Shown here piece after piece: positions 15,067 through 26,480 of a DNA stretch of 64,000 nt. Made by a program: the position numbers and the translations under genes. The notes beneath the pieces are model-generated. The model ran no database searches. It saw nothing but the letters and a program-made list of their open reading frames with translations, and was not told where the DNA came from. Numbering within the stretch: the stretch's first letter is position 1; each line of letters begins with the position of its first letter. Source of the DNA: Streptomyces cyaneofuscatus (GTDB lineage Bacteria > Actinomycetota > Actinomycetes > Streptomycetales > Streptomycetaceae); contig NZ_JOEM01000028.1 in the NCBI RefSeq assembly GCF_000718135.1, positions 1 to 64,000 of the forward strand, read 5' to 3'.

Positions 15067-16334
15067 AATGCCCGCACGCTGAAGCCGCGGAAGCCACTGG
15101 AGCCGCGGAAGCCGGCCTGAGCGCCGGGACCATCACCATCGACCCCATGGTCCAGGACCTGGACGGTGAGACCGCGCGGCTGCGCGACGCCGGTGTGCTC
15201 GCCCGGATCGAGCTGCTCGGGGTCCCGGCCTGGACGGTCACCCGGCACGCCGAGGCCCGCCAACTCCTCGTCGACCCGCGGCTGGTGAAGGACATCAACG
15301 CCTGGGGGCTCTGGCGCAGCGGGGCGGTCACGCACGCGTGGCCGCTGATCGGCATGATCGACGCCGGGCGCTCCATGTTCACCGTGGACGGGGCCGAGCA
15401 CCGGCGGCTGCGCACCAAGACCTCGCAGGCGCTCACCCCCCGGCGGCTCGAAGCGATCCGCCCGGCCATCGAGAAGTTCACCGACGAGCTGCTGGACAAC
15501 CTCGACGCGGCGCGGGGCGAGGACGGGGTCGTCGACCTGAAGGCCGTCTTCGCCCAGCCGCTCCCGATGAAGGTCGTCGGCATGCTGATGGGCGTCGACG
15601 AGTCCCAGCACGCGATGCTCACCCGGCAGTACAAGGCGTTCTTCTCCATGCTCACCCCGCAGGACGAACGCCTCGCCCTGCTCGCGGAGTTGGACGTCTT
15701 CTACACCGACCTCGTACGCGAGAAGACCGCGCACCCGACGGACGACCTCACCAGCGCGCTGATCCTGGCCGAGGAGGGCGGCGAGCCGCTCACCGAGGAG
15801 GAGGTGGTGGGCAACCTGAAGGCGATGGTCGCCGCCGGGCACGAGACGACGATCGGCCTCATCCTCAACGCCGTACGCGCGCTGCTCTCCCACCCGGACC
15901 AGCTGGCGAAGGTGCTGTCCGGCGAGGCCGGCTGGGACGCGGTGATCGAGGAGACGCTGCGCTGGGACACCCCCACCACCCACCTCCTGATGCGGTTCGC
16001 CGCCGAGGACATCACCGTCGGCGACACCGTGGTCAAGGAGGGCGAGGGGGTCGTCATCTCCTACCGCGCCATCGGCCGCGACACCGGGCAGCACGGCGAG
16101 GACGCCGACGCCTTCGACATCACCCGCGCCACCCGCAACCGCCACATGACCTTCGGCCACGGCCCCCACATCTGCCCCGGTGCCGCGCTCTCCCGCGTGG
16201 AGGCGGCCGTCGCCCTGCCCGCGCTCTTCGCCCGCTTCCCCGGACTGCGGCTGGCCATCCCGGACGCGGAGATCACCAAGCTCCCGGTGATGACGCAGAA
16301 CGACATGGCCGCCTTCCCGGTGCTGCTGGGCTGA
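15063..16334 (+). CDS. Cytochrome P450, CYP154-like
   Basis: A 423-residue soluble P450 starting at GTG 15063 inside the GTGA overlap. All core motifs are present: I-helix AAGHETT (257-263), K-helix EETLRW with a proper ExxR (E297, R300), and heme loop FGHGPHICPG with Cys371. The strings DPRLVKDINAWG, LPMKVVGMLMG and VMTQND are close to CYP154 enzymes, which hydroxylate steroids and other lipophilic substrates in vitro. No ferredoxin or reductase gene is in the neighbourhood. Coupling to the EXXR-less P450 suggests a joint function. Confidence 0.88.
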   Translation: MKCPHAEAAEATGAAEAGLSAGTITIDPMVQDLDGETARLRDAGVLARIELLGVPAWTVTRHAEARQLLVDPRLVKDINAWGLWRSGAVTHAWPLIGMIDAGRSMFTVDGAEHRRLRTKTSQALTPRRLEAIRPAIEKFTDELLDNLDAARGEDGVVDLKAVFAQPLPMKVVGMLMGVDESQHAMLTRQYKAFFSMLTPQDERLALLAELDVFYTDLVREKTAHPTDDLTSALILAEEGGEPLTEEEVVGNLKAMVAAGHETTIGLILNAVRALLSHPDQLAKVLSGEAGWDAVIEETLRWDTPTTHLLMRFAAEDITVGDTVVKEGEGVVISYRAIGRDTGQHGEDADAFDITRATRNRHMTFGHGPHICPGAALSRVEAAVALPALFARFPGLRLAIPDAEITKLPVMTQNDMAAFPVLLG

Positions 16335-16663
16335 GACCCGGCCACCCGAGGCGCATGGGGTCGCGAGCGGGCCTCCACCGTGCACACGTGCACCACCAGC
16401 GGGTGGTCCGCGCTTCGGCGCGGGCCGCCCGCTCGGCGTTGCGCTCCTGGCGGTCCGCCGCGCCCGCTGAAGGGGACCCGGCGCACCCCCCCCATACACG
16501 CCTCCCGAGTGAGGTGCGTCACGCAGAGTGAAATTCTCGGCATACATTCCGGCGGACGGGGGAGGGGCCCCGACCGCTGGTGTGGCCGTACCCCGGTCCA
16601 CCGCGCAGGACGCCCTCGGCCGAACCGGCGGGGGCATTTCGGGTACGGAAGGCGAAACACGAC
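16335..16663. other. Intergenic region between P450 pair and bet operon
   Basis: About 330 bases with no convincing gene. It contains two copies of the self-complementary hexamer GTGCAC separated by AC (16380-16393) and, near its right end, an A/T-richer patch (GTGAAATTCTCGGCATACATT, 16527 onward) where a promoter for betB is expected. No clear terminator hairpin follows the second P450, so read-through into betB is possible. Confidence 0.4.
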
Positions 16664-18166
16664 ATGTCGGCGCTCAGCACCATCCACATCGACGGCACCT
16701 GGCGGGCCGCCGGATCAGGCGCGACGCGCGAGATCCTCGACCCCGCCGACGCCACCGTCCTGGCCGTCGTCGCCGAGGGCGGCGTCGAGGACACCGATGC
16801 GGCGATCGCGGCGGCGCGGCGCGCCTTCGACGACGGCCCCTGGCCGCACAAGCCCGTCGCCGAGCGGGCCGGGCTGCTGCGCCGGGTCGCCGAGCTGCTC
16901 CAGCGGGACCGCGAGGAGATCGCGATCACCGAGAGCCGCGACACCGGCAAGACCCTGGAAGAGGGCCGGGTCGACGTCGACGACGTGACCAACGCCTTCC
17001 GCTACTTCGCCGACCTCGTGATGAACGAGAGCGGCGGCCGGGTCGTCGACGCGGGCGACCCCGACGTCCACAGCATCGTCGTCCACGAGCCCGTCGGCGT
17101 CTGCGCCCTGATCGCCCCCTGGAACTACCCCCTCCTCCAGGCCAGCTGGAAGATCGCCCCGGCCCTCGCCGCCGGCAACACCTTCGTGCTCAAGCCCAGC
17201 GAGGTCACCCCGCTCTCCACCGTCCACCTGATCAAGCTCCTCGCCGAGGCAGGCCTGCCCGACGGCACCGCCAACCTCGTCACCGGCGCGGGCGACCCGG
17301 TCGGCGCCCGGCTCTCCGAGCACCCCGACGTGGACCTGGTCTCCTTCACCGGCGGCCTCGCCAGCGGTACGAAGGTGGCGCAGGCGGCAGCCCCCACCGT
17401 GAAGAAGGTGGCCCTGGAGCTCGGCGGCAAGAACCCCAACGTGATCTTCGCCGACGCCTGCGCCACCGACGACGGCTTCGACACCGCCGTCGACCAGGCC
17501 CTCAACGCCGCGTTCTTCCACAGCGGCCAGGTCTGCTCCGCCGGCGCCCGCCTGATCATCCAGGACAGCATCAGCGAGCGCTTCGTCACCGAGCTGGCCC
17601 GCCGCGCCGACGCCATCCGCCTCGGCCGGGGCACCCTCGACGGCATCGAGTGCGGCCCCCTCGTCTCCGCCCAGCAGCTCGCCAAGGTCGAGGCGTACGT
17701 CGCCTCCGCCCGCGAGGAGGGCGCGATCGTCCGGGCCGGCGGCGAACGGCCCAAGCCGAGCGACGTACGCCCCGAAGGCGGCTACTTCTACCGGCCGACC
17801 GTCCTCGACGGCTGCCACCGGGAGATGAAGGTGGTCCGCGAGGAGACCTTCGGCCCGATCCTCACCGTCGAGACCTTCCGTACCGAGGAAGAAGCCATCA
17901 CGCTGGCCAACGACACCGACTACGGCCTCGCCGGCGCCGTCTGGACCACGGACGCGGGCCGGGCCCGCCGGGTCGCCGGACGGCTGCGCCACGGCACCGT
18001 CTGGATCAACGACTACCACCCCTACCTCCCGCAGGCCGAGTGGGGCGGCTTCGGGAAGTCCGGTACGGGGCGCGAGCTCGGCCCGACGGGGCTCGCCGAG
18101 TACCGCGAGTCCAAGCACATCTACCAGAACCTCAACCCGCGCCCCCAGCGCTGGTTCGCCGGCTGA
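16664..18166 (+). CDS. betB: Betaine aldehyde dehydrogenase
   Basis: A 500-residue ALDH-superfamily enzyme oxidising betaine aldehyde to glycine betaine with NAD(P)+. ATG 16664 is chosen because the ALDH fold starts immediately (IHIDGTW) and GGAAGG lies upstream; the longer frame adds 28 unrelated residues. Catalytic residues are visible: Asn154 in APWNYP, Lys177 in LKPSE, Glu252 in LELGGK and Cys291 in SGQVCSAGAR. It is followed after 98 bases by the choline dehydrogenase-like gene, then the betaine transporter genes, so the block makes and imports the same osmoprotectant. No betI-type TetR repressor is adjacent. Confidence 0.9.
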   Translation: MSALSTIHIDGTWRAAGSGATREILDPADATVLAVVAEGGVEDTDAAIAAARRAFDDGPWPHKPVAERAGLLRRVAELLQRDREEIAITESRDTGKTLEEGRVDVDDVTNAFRYFADLVMNESGGRVVDAGDPDVHSIVVHEPVGVCALIAPWNYPLLQASWKIAPALAAGNTFVLKPSEVTPLSTVHLIKLLAEAGLPDGTANLVTGAGDPVGARLSEHPDVDLVSFTGGLASGTKVAQAAAPTVKKVALELGGKNPNVIFADACATDDGFDTAVDQALNAAFFHSGQVCSAGARLIIQDSISERFVTELARRADAIRLGRGTLDGIECGPLVSAQQLAKVEAYVASAREEGAIVRAGGERPKPSDVRPEGGYFYRPTVLDGCHREMKVVREETFGPILTVETFRTEEEAITLANDTDYGLAGAVWTTDAGRARRVAGRLRHGTVWINDYHPYLPQAEWGGFGKSGTGRELGPTGLAEYRESKHIYQNLNPRPQRWFAG

Positions 18167-18264
18167 CACCTGCGGGGGCCCCGTAACGACTGAACCCCGG
18201 TGCCCCGCCCGGCTGTTCGCAGCACCACGCACACGCACGAACCTTGCAGAAGGAGCAGTGACCG

Positions 18265-19874
18265 ATGCCTCCCACGCCCAGCAGCACCGCAGTGCCCGAC
18301 CCCGAAGGCCCCGTGGCCGACTACGTGATCGTCGGCGGCGGCACCGCCGGATCGGTCATCGCCTCCCGGCTCACCGAGGACCCGGACACCACCGTCACGG
18401 TCATCGAGGGCGGCCCCACCGACATCGACCGCGACGACGTGCTGACCCTGCGCCGCTGGCTCGGCCTGCTCGGCGGCGACCTCGACTACGACTACCCCAC
18501 CACCGAGCAGCCACGCGGAAACTCCCACATCCGGCACAGCCGGGCCCGGGTCCTCGGCGGCTGCTCCTCGCACAACACGCTCATCAGCTTCAAGCCGCTG
18601 CCCGGCGACTGGGACGAGTGGGCCGAGGCGGGAGCCGAGGGCTGGGGCGCGGCCGCGATGGACCCGTACTTCGCCAAGCTGCGCAACAACATCGTCCCGG
18701 TCGACGAGAAGGACCGCAACGCCATCGCCCGCGACTTCGTCGACGCCGCCCAGGCGGCGGCCGGGGTCCCGCGCGTGGACAGCTTCAACAGCAAGCCGTT
18801 CCACGAGGGCGTCGGCTTCTTCGACCTGGCCTACCACCCGGAGAACAACAAGCGCTCCTCCGCCTCGGTGGCCTACCTCCACCCGCACATCGAGGCCGGT
18901 GACCGCCCCAACCTCCAGATTCTGCTGGAGACATGGGCCTACCGCCTGGAGTTCGACGGCACCCGCGCCACCGGCGTACACGTCCGGACGAAGGACGGCG
19001 AGGAGATCCTCCTGCGCGCCGCCCGTGAGGTCATCGTCTGCGCGGGCGCGGTGGACACCCCGCGCCTGCTGCTGCACTCCGGGATCGGTCCGCGCGAGGA
19101 GCTGGAGGCGCTGGGCATCGAGGTCCGCCACGACCTGCCGGGCGTCGGTGAGAACCTGCTCGACCACCCCGAGTCCGTCATCGTCTGGGAGACCGACGGG
19201 CCCATCCCGGAGAACTCCGCGATGGACTCCGACGCGGGACTCTTCGTCCGCCGCGACCCCGGATCCCGGGGCCCGGACCTGATGTTCCACTTCTACCAGA
19301 TCCCGTTCACCGACAACCCGGAGCGGCTCGGCTACGAGAAGCCCGAGCACGGGGTGTCGATGACGCCGAACATCCCCAAGCCGCGCAGCCGGGGCCGCCT
19401 CTACCTCACGAGCGCCGACCCCGAGGTCAAGCCGGCCCTGGACTTCCGCTACTTCACCGACGAGGACGACCACGACGGCCGCACCCTGGTCGACGGCATC
19501 AAACTCGCCCGCGAGATCGCCGCCACCGAACCGCTCGCCCACTGGCTGAAGCGCGAGGTCTGCCCCGGCCCCGAGATCACCTCGGACGAGGAGATCAGCG
19601 AGTACGCCCGCAAGGTCGCCCACACCGTCTACCACCCGGCGGGCACCTGCAGGATGGGCGCCGCCGACGACCAGGAGGCCGTCGTGGACCCGCAGTTGCG
19701 CATCCGTGGCCTCCAGGGGATCCGGATCGCCGATGCGTCCGTCTTCCCGACCATGCCCGCCGTCAACCCCATGATCGGAGTCCTCATGGTCGGCGAGAAG
19801 TGCGCCGAACTCCTCGGCGACCAGGCGCGTGACGCCGTCCCGGTCACCGGTACCAGCACCGGAGGTGATGTCCG

Positions 19875-19878
<4 letters not shown>
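18265..19878 (+). CDS. betA: Choline dehydrogenase-like GMC oxidoreductase
   Basis: A 537-residue FAD-dependent GMC enzyme, likely oxidising choline to betaine aldehyde. The Rossmann FAD motif is [17 protein letters not shown] (20-36). GMC signature 1 is visible as [12 protein letters not shown] and signature 2 as [15 protein letters not shown]. The active-site His is in [12 protein letters not shown] and the second catalytic Asn/His position in [16 protein letters not shown] precedes ATG 18265. The stop overlaps the ATPase gene start as ATGA. The choline assignment rests largely on the betB and ProVWX context; GMC specificity is hard to read from sequence. Confidence 0.8.
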
Positions 19879-21001
<1,123 letters not shown>

Positions 21002-21002
<1 letters not shown>

Positions 21003-22987
21003 TGGCCACCGCCCAGGCCACCCCGGTCCGCCCCGCGCAGGCGGGCGCGCGCCGGGGACCGCTGGCCGCCCTCCGCGAACGCCCGGCCGCCGCGAAGCTC
21101 CTGCTCCTCGCGCTCGCCGCCGTCATCCTCGTCCCCCTCGTGCACAGCCGCTGGGGCGGCGGCATCTGGCCGGACGCGCTCACCGCCGACCTGTCCGGGC
21201 CGCTCGGCAGTGTCACCGACTGGATCGTCTCCAACCGGGACAACCACCCGCTCTTCCTCTACTTCTTCGGCCACATCAGCAACGCCGTCGTGCTCTCCGT
21301 ACGCGCCGTCTACCTGGTGCTCCTGGCCCTCGGCTGGGCCGGAGTCACCGTGCTCGCCGCCGCCGTCGCCTGGCGCGTCGCGGGCATCAGGCTCGCGCTG
21401 ACCGCGGCCGTGTCGTTCCTGGCCTGCGGGCTGCTCGGCATGTGGGTGCCGACCATGCAGACGCTCGCCCTGATGGTCGTGGCCGTCCTCGCCTCCGTCG
21501 TCCTCGGACTGCTCCTCGGCCTCGCCGCCGGGCTCTCCGACCGCACGTTCCGCGTGCTGCGCCCGGTGCTCGACACCATGCAGGTGCTTCCCGCCTTCGC
21601 GTATCTGCTGCCCGTGGTGCTGATCTTCGGCATCGGTGTGCCCGGAGCCGTCCTCGCCACCGTCGTCTACGCGGCTCCGCCGATGGCGCGGCTCACCGCG
21701 CTCGGCCTGCGCGGAGCGGACGGCGGCGTCATGGAGGCCGTCGCCTCGCTCGGCGCGACCGGACGGCAGCGGCTGCTCACGGCCCGGCTGCCGCTGGCCC
21801 GCAAGGAGCTGCTCCTCGGCCTCAACCAGACCATCATGATGGCGCTCTCCATGGCCGTCATCGCCTCGGTGATCGGCGCCGGCGGCCTCGGCGACCGGGT
21901 CTACCAGGCATTGTCCTCCGTCGACGTGGGCGCCGCCCTCGCCGCCGGTATCCCGATCGTGCTGCTGGCCGTCGTCCTGGACCGTACGACGGAGGCGGCC
22001 GGCCGGCGCATCGGCGCCGAGCCCACCGGCCCGGCCGTCCTCCGGGGCTGGCGCGGCTGGACCCTGGCTGCTGTGGCCACCGCCGCCGTCGCCCTCGTCG
22101 GGCGGCTCACCGACGGCCGGGTCTGGCCCGAGGACGTCACCGTGGCGATCGCCGGACCGGTCAACACCGCCAAGGACTGGATGGTCGACCACCTCTACAC
22201 CGGCGTGCCCGTCGTCGGCGGCACCGCCGACCTGGCCTCCCACTTCACCAGCGGCGTCCTCAACCCGCTGCGCAGCGGACTCACCGGACTGCCCTGGTGG
22301 TCGGTGCTGCTCATCGTCGCCGCCCTCGCCTGGACCATCGGCACCTGGCGCACCGCAGCCACCGCCGTCCTCGCCATGGCCGCGATCGGCGTCCTCGGTG
22401 TGTGGGAGCCGTCGATGGACACCCTCAGCCAGGTCCTAGCCGCCGTGGCGGTCACCCTGGTCCTGGGCTTCGGCATCGCGATCGGAGCAGCACGCAGTGA
22501 ACGCCTGGAACGGCTGCTGCGACCGGTCCTGGACGTCTTCCAGACCATGCCGCAGTTCGTCTACCTGATCCCCGTCGTCGCCCTCTTCGGCGTCGGCCGC
22601 GCCCCCGCAGCGGCGGCGGCCGTCGTCTACGCGCTGCCCGCCGTCGTCCGCATCACCACCCAGGGCCTGCGGGGTGTCGACCCGGCCGCGATGGAGTGCG
22701 CCCGCTCGCTCGGCGCCACCACCGGACAGCAGCTCCGCCAGGTCCAACTGCCTCTGGCCAGGCCCTCGTTGCTGCTCGCGGTCAACCAGGCCGTGGTCCT
22801 GGTCCTCGCCGTCGTCATCATCGGCGGACTCGTCGGATCGGGCGCACTCGGTTACGAGGTCGTCCTCGGCCTCGCCCAGGGCGACCTGGCCACCGGGCTC
22901 GTCGCCGGAGCCGCGATCGTCTGCCTCGGCCTGATGCTCGACCGGGTCACCCAGCCCACCGCCCGCCGCCAGCGACAGGAGAGCTGA
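21002..22987 (+). CDS. proW: Betaine ABC transporter permease, tandem ProW fusion
   Basis: A 661-residue membrane protein made of two homologous ProW/OpuAB permease units in one chain. ATG 21002 shares a base with the proV stop. Unit 1 (about 1-330) and unit 2 (about 340-650) each have a hydrophobic core of about six helices and an EAA-type loop: EAVASLGATGRQRLLTARLP in the first and ECARSLGATTGQQLRQVQLP in the second. Both halves contain the DTMQVLPAFAYL/DVFQTMPQFVYL signature. Canonical ProW proteins are single units that dimerise; here the dimer is fused, with periplasmic-side segments before each unit. Confidence 0.92.
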
Positions 22988-22988
22988 G

Positions 22989-23963
22989 ATGAACCGCTCC
23001 CGCATGCGCCTGCTCGTGGCGCTCGCCTCGGCCACCGCCCTGCTCACCACGGCGGGCTGCGGCGCCGCCGACATGACCAAGCAGTCCTCCCCGTTCGCCG
23101 CCCCCGCCGGGGTCAAGACGGTCACCCTCTCCGTCCAGTCCTGGGTCGGCGCCCAGGCGAACGTCGCCGTGGCCGAGCAGCTCCTCAAGGACGAGCTCGG
23201 CTACCGCGTCGACCTCGTCCAGACCGACGAGGTCCCCGCCTGGGACGCCCTCAGCCAGGGCCGCGTCGACGCGATCCTGGAGGACTGGGGCCACCCGGAC
23301 CAGGAGAAGCTGTACGTCGACGAGAAGAAGACCATCGTCCGCGGCGGCGACCTCGGCGTCACCGGTCACATCGGCTGGTACGTCCCGAAGTACTGGGCCG
23401 ACAAGCACCCCGACGTCACGGACTGGAAGAACCTCAACAAGTACGCGGACGAGCTGAAGACCGCCGAGAGCGGCGGCAAGGGCCAGCTCATGGACGGCTC
23501 GCCCTCCTACGTCACCAACGACGTGGCCCTGGTGAAGAACCTGGACCTGGACTACAAGGTGGTCTTCGCCGGCTCCGAGGCGGCCCAGATCACCCAGATC
23601 CAGCAGTTCGCCAAGGAGAAGAAGCCCTTCCTGAGCTACTGGTACCAGCCGCAATGGCTGTTCAACGAGGTGCCGATGGTCGAGGTGAAGCTCCCGGAGT
23701 ACACCGAGGAGTGCGCGGCCAAGGACCCGAAGGACATCGACTGCGCGTACCCGACGACGCCGTTGCAGAAGTTCCTCAACGCGGACTTCGTGGAGCGCGG
23801 CGGGGACGCGGCCTCGTTCCTGAAGAAGTTCCGGTGGTCGGAGAAGGACCAGAACGAGGTCTCCGAGATGATCGCCTCCCAGCGGCTCACCCCGGAGGAG
23901 GCGGCGAAGCGCTGGATCGACCGCCACCCGGACGTCTGGAAGAAGTGGCTGGAGAAGGCCTGA
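22989..23963 (+). CDS. proX: Glycine betaine-binding lipoprotein
   Basis: A 324-residue OpuAC/ProX-type substrate-binding lipoprotein. The lipobox is LTTAGC with Cys24 as the lipidated residue. The mature part is a type II binding protein with scattered Trp/Tyr residues that fit a betaine aromatic cage (QSWVG, EDWGHPD, IGWYVP and SYWYQPQWLF). It starts 2 bases after the permease stop and is the last gene of the choline/betaine block, before a strong hairpin terminator. It delivers betaine (or a related quaternary amine) to the ProW fusion. Confidence 0.92.
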   Translation: MNRSRMRLLVALASATALLTTAGCGAADMTKQSSPFAAPAGVKTVTLSVQSWVGAQANVAVAEQLLKDELGYRVDLVQTDEVPAWDALSQGRVDAILEDWGHPDQEKLYVDEKKTIVRGGDLGVTGHIGWYVPKYWADKHPDVTDWKNLNKYADELKTAESGGKGQLMDGSPSYVTNDVALVKNLDLDYKVVFAGSEAAQITQIQQFAKEKKPFLSYWYQPQWLFNEVPMVEVKLPEYTEECAAKDPKDIDCAYPTTPLQKFLNADFVERGGDAASFLKKFRWSEKDQNEVSEMIASQRLTPEEAAKRWIDRHPDVWKKWLEKA

Positions 23964-23969
23964 CGGGCC

Positions 23970-23999
23970 GGACGCCGCCCTGAGCGCAGGGCGGCGTCC
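23970..23999 (+). terminator. Hairpin terminator of the bet/pro operon
   Basis: A perfect 12-bp stem (GGACGCCGCCCT at 23970-23981 and its complement at 23988-23999) with a 6-base loop, 7 bases after the proX stop. The gene to the right is convergent, so the symmetric stem could serve both strands. Confidence 0.85.
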
Positions 24000-24013
24000 T
24001 GTCCTCCTCCCGG

Positions 24014-25381
24014 CTACCGCGCCCGCACGGTGGCCAGCACATCCCGGTCCGGCTGAAGCGTCAGGCTCGGTACGGGCTCGATGACGCCCGGCTCGACGTC
24101 CAGCTCGAAGCGCCGGGCCAGCACGGCCAGGATGAGCACCGACTCGACCATCGCGAACCGGGTCCCCAGGCAGACCCGCGGCCCGCCGCCGAACGGGAAC
24201 CACGCGTACTCCGCGATCTCGTCACCGTCCTCCGGGTCCCAGCGCTCCGGCCGGAACTCCTCCGGCTCGGGGAACCACCGCGCGTCCCGGTGCGTGGACC
24301 ACTGGCTGGACCACACCCGGGTCCCCTCCTCGATCGGCAGACCGCCGAGCCGGGCCCCCTCCTTCGCCACCCCCGTGATCAGCCAGATCGTCGGGTACAG
24401 CCGCAGGGTCTCCTTCACCACGGCCTGGGCGTACGTGAGTTGGGCGTAGTCCTCGAACCCGGGCTCCCGGTCACCGAGCACCCGGTCCAGCTCCTCGGCG
24501 AGCGCGGCCCGCACCCGCGGATTGCGGGAGAGCAGATACCACGCCCACACCAGGGTCGAACTGGTCGTCTCATGGCCGCCGATGTACAGGGTGACCGTCT
24601 CGTCTCGGATCTCCTCGTCGCTGAGCCGCTCGCCGCTCTCGTCGACCGCGGTGAGCAACCGGCTGAGCAGGTCGGGCCGTTCGGTCTCCCCGTCGCGGTG
24701 CCGGGCCACCACCCGCCCCACCTCGGAGTCGATGACGGCGGCCGCCTTCCTGATCCGCGCCCGGCCCGGCGTCGGCACCCAGTCGGGCAGCAGCGCCCCG
24801 ATCCCGGCGAACTCCTTGCCGATCTCCAGCTGGGCCACGTCCATCGCCCGGCCCATCGCCTCCGAGTCCGCCGGGGTGTCCACGCCGAAGATGGTGCGCA
24901 CCGCGATCTTCTGCGTCAGGGCCGCCATCTCCCGCTTGATGTCGACGCGTTCACCGTCCGACCAGGCGTCGGCCAGCTCCACCGCGGAGGACGCCATGGT
25001 GGCCGCGTACGACTTGACCTGCTTGGGCCGCACCGAGGGCTGCACCAGCGACCGTTTACGCCGCCAGTCCCGGCCCCGCGCCACGATGAGCCCGTTGCCC
25101 AGCACCGCCCGGAACGCGACACCGAGCGCCGGCTGGTCGAAGGTGCGCTCGGTCTCGGTGAGCAGCTCGCCTATGCAATCCGGATCGGAGATGAACACGC
25201 ACCGGTTGCGCCCGAACCTCCACCGCACCATGTCCCCGCGCCCCCGCAGGAGTTCGAAGAAGGCGAGGGGGTTCTTCCCGAACTGCGGCAGGTTTCCGAG
25301 CAGCGGCAGCCCCTTGGGGCCCGCTACGAACGCATGGCCGCGCGACGGGGTGTCGAGCGCCGGGCCGGTCTGCGTGGACAT
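24014..25381 (-). CDS. Cytochrome P450 (third, ETLRLYP type)
   Basis: A 455-residue P450 starting at ATG 25381 with GGAG 8 bases upstream; the frame extends another 94 codons upstream without P450 similarity. The N-terminus has a PKGLPLLGNLP proline hinge but no hydrophobic anchor. The I-helix is GGHETTS (268-274), the K-helix KETLRLYP (ExxR at 324-327), the PERF-like region FRPERW and the heme loop FPFGGGPRVCLG with Cys404. This pattern resembles the CYP4/CYP102-like or fatty-acid-type bacterial P450s more than the CYP105/107/154 group. No redox partner is adjacent. Its substrate is not predictable from sequence alone. Confidence 0.87.
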   Translation of the reverse strand: MSTQTGPALDTPSRGHAFVAGPKGLPLLGNLPQFGKNPLAFFELLRGRGDMVRWRFGRNRCVFISDPDCIGELLTETERTFDQPALGVAFRAVLGNGLIVARGRDWRRKRSLVQPSVRPKQVKSYAATMASSAVELADAWSDGERVDIKREMAALTQKIAVRTIFGVDTPADSEAMGRAMDVAQLEIGKEFAGIGALLPDWVPTPGRARIRKAAAVIDSEVGRVVARHRDGETERPDLLSRLLTAVDESGERLSDEEIRDETVTLYIGGHETTSSTLVWAWYLLSRNPRVRAALAEELDRVLGDREPGFEDYAQLTYAQAVVKETLRLYPTIWLITGVAKEGARLGGLPIEEGTRVWSSQWSTHRDARWFPEPEEFRPERWDPEDGDEIAEYAWFPFGGGPRVCLGTRFAMVESVLILAVLARRFELDVEPGVIEPVPSLTLQPDRDVLATVRAR

Positions 25382-25602
25382 CGAAAGGACTCCGCTCCCT
25401 GGGGCGCGCCACGGGCGGCACGCGATCGTTCGCACCTCATCGGACGCGATGAGACCGGCACTCCGCCAGGGCGCCGGTCCGGCGTGGCCGGAATCCGTCA
25501 GCAGCCTCGTGGAGTACGCGAGTTGTCGAGCGTAGTCGCAGCTGCCGCCAGATTCGAACAGAAGATGACGGCGGATTTTCCTTCTCATATGACAATCCCG
25601 CC

Positions 25603-26331
25603 ATGTCGATCGATGCAACGGCGGGCCGCGCCCGAGCGCTGTGGCAGGAGCTGGCAGCCGCACCGGACGCGGCCTTCGGAAGCCCGGGCCGCCTCGGGGT
25701 CTTCGCCTCCCCGGCCTCGTCCCTGGCGCCGCCGTCCTGGGTGGGCGTGGTGACCATCGGCGAGGCTGCCCTGATCACCGCGCCCACGGCTCCGGGCGCG
25801 GATTCCGTACGGACCGCCCTGACCGGCCTGCCGGCCGACCGGCTCACCGACCCCGCGACGGCCACCGCCCTCCTCTCGGTGTCCGACACCCTCGGCCCGG
25901 CGGTCCTCGCCTACCTGGCCCCGGAGGAACTCCGCCCGCCCGGGCCCACCGGCACTCCGACCGAGCGCCTGACCCCCGGTGACGCGGCGCTGCGGGCCCT
26001 GTCGGAGGAGGCGGGGGAGGCCGACGCGGGGGAGAGCGGTCTTGAGGAGATCACCTCACCGGTCTTCGTCGTACGGGACGGGGGTGCGCGGGTCGTCGCT
26101 GCCGCCGGCTACGCCCACTGGCCGCGCGACACCGCCCACCTCTGCGTCCTGACCGCACCGGACGCACGGGGCCGGGGCCTCGCCCGGCAGGTGGCGTCCG
26201 AGGCCACCACCCACGCCCTCGCCGCCGGACTGCTCCCGCAGTGGCGGGCCCGGCCGGCCGCCTCCCGCCGGGTCGCGGCGGCGCTGGGCTACCGGGAGCT
26301 GGGCGCCCAGCTGAGCGTACGGCTGCGGTGA
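25603..26331 (+). CDS. GNAT-family acetyltransferase
   Basis: A 242-residue protein with a C-terminal GNAT fold (about 140-240). VFVVRDGGARVVAAAGYAHW forms the central strands, LCVLTAPDARGRGLARQVAS contains the acetyl-CoA-binding R/Q-x-x-G-x-G/A loop, and ASRRVAAALGYRELGAQLSVR is the typical C-terminal end. The N-terminal 130 residues carry no recognised domain and probably form a degenerate GNAT half, as in other double-GNAT proteins. It diverges from the third P450 with 221 bases between them. The acceptor substrate is unknown. Confidence 0.7.
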   Translation: MSIDATAGRARALWQELAAAPDAAFGSPGRLGVFASPASSLAPPSWVGVVTIGEAALITAPTAPGADSVRTALTGLPADRLTDPATATALLSVSDTLGPAVLAYLAPEELRPPGPTGTPTERLTPGDAALRALSEEAGEADAGESGLEEITSPVFVVRDGGARVVAAAGYAHWPRDTAHLCVLTAPDARGRGLARQVASEATTHALAAGLLPQWRARPAASRRVAAALGYRELGAQLSVRLR

Positions 26332-26344
26332 GGGCGGTCGGAGC

Positions 26345-26358
26345 GGTCCCCGGGGACC
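26345..26358. terminator. Palindrome GGTCCCCGGGGACC after GNAT gene
   Basis: A perfect 14-bp palindrome, GGTCCCC and GGGGACC, 13 bases after the GNAT stop. As a hairpin it has no loop unless the inner pairs open. It may act as a weak terminator, or as an operator for the small DUF6243 gene 122 bases further on. Confidence 0.35.
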
Positions 26359-26480
26359 AGGTAACGTCTTTCCCGTGTTCCTCCAGGCGCCGATGGACGA
26401 GTGAGAGCGTGATGGGCCCCTGCTGACGCCCTCCGGCGTCGCATCCGTAGATCACCGCACACCATCAACCGGGAGAACCC

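Noticed and set aside
14103..16637. An 844-residue minus-strand frame over the P450 pair
   Set aside because: Antisense shadow of two clear P450 genes; it runs through both without any recognisable motif.
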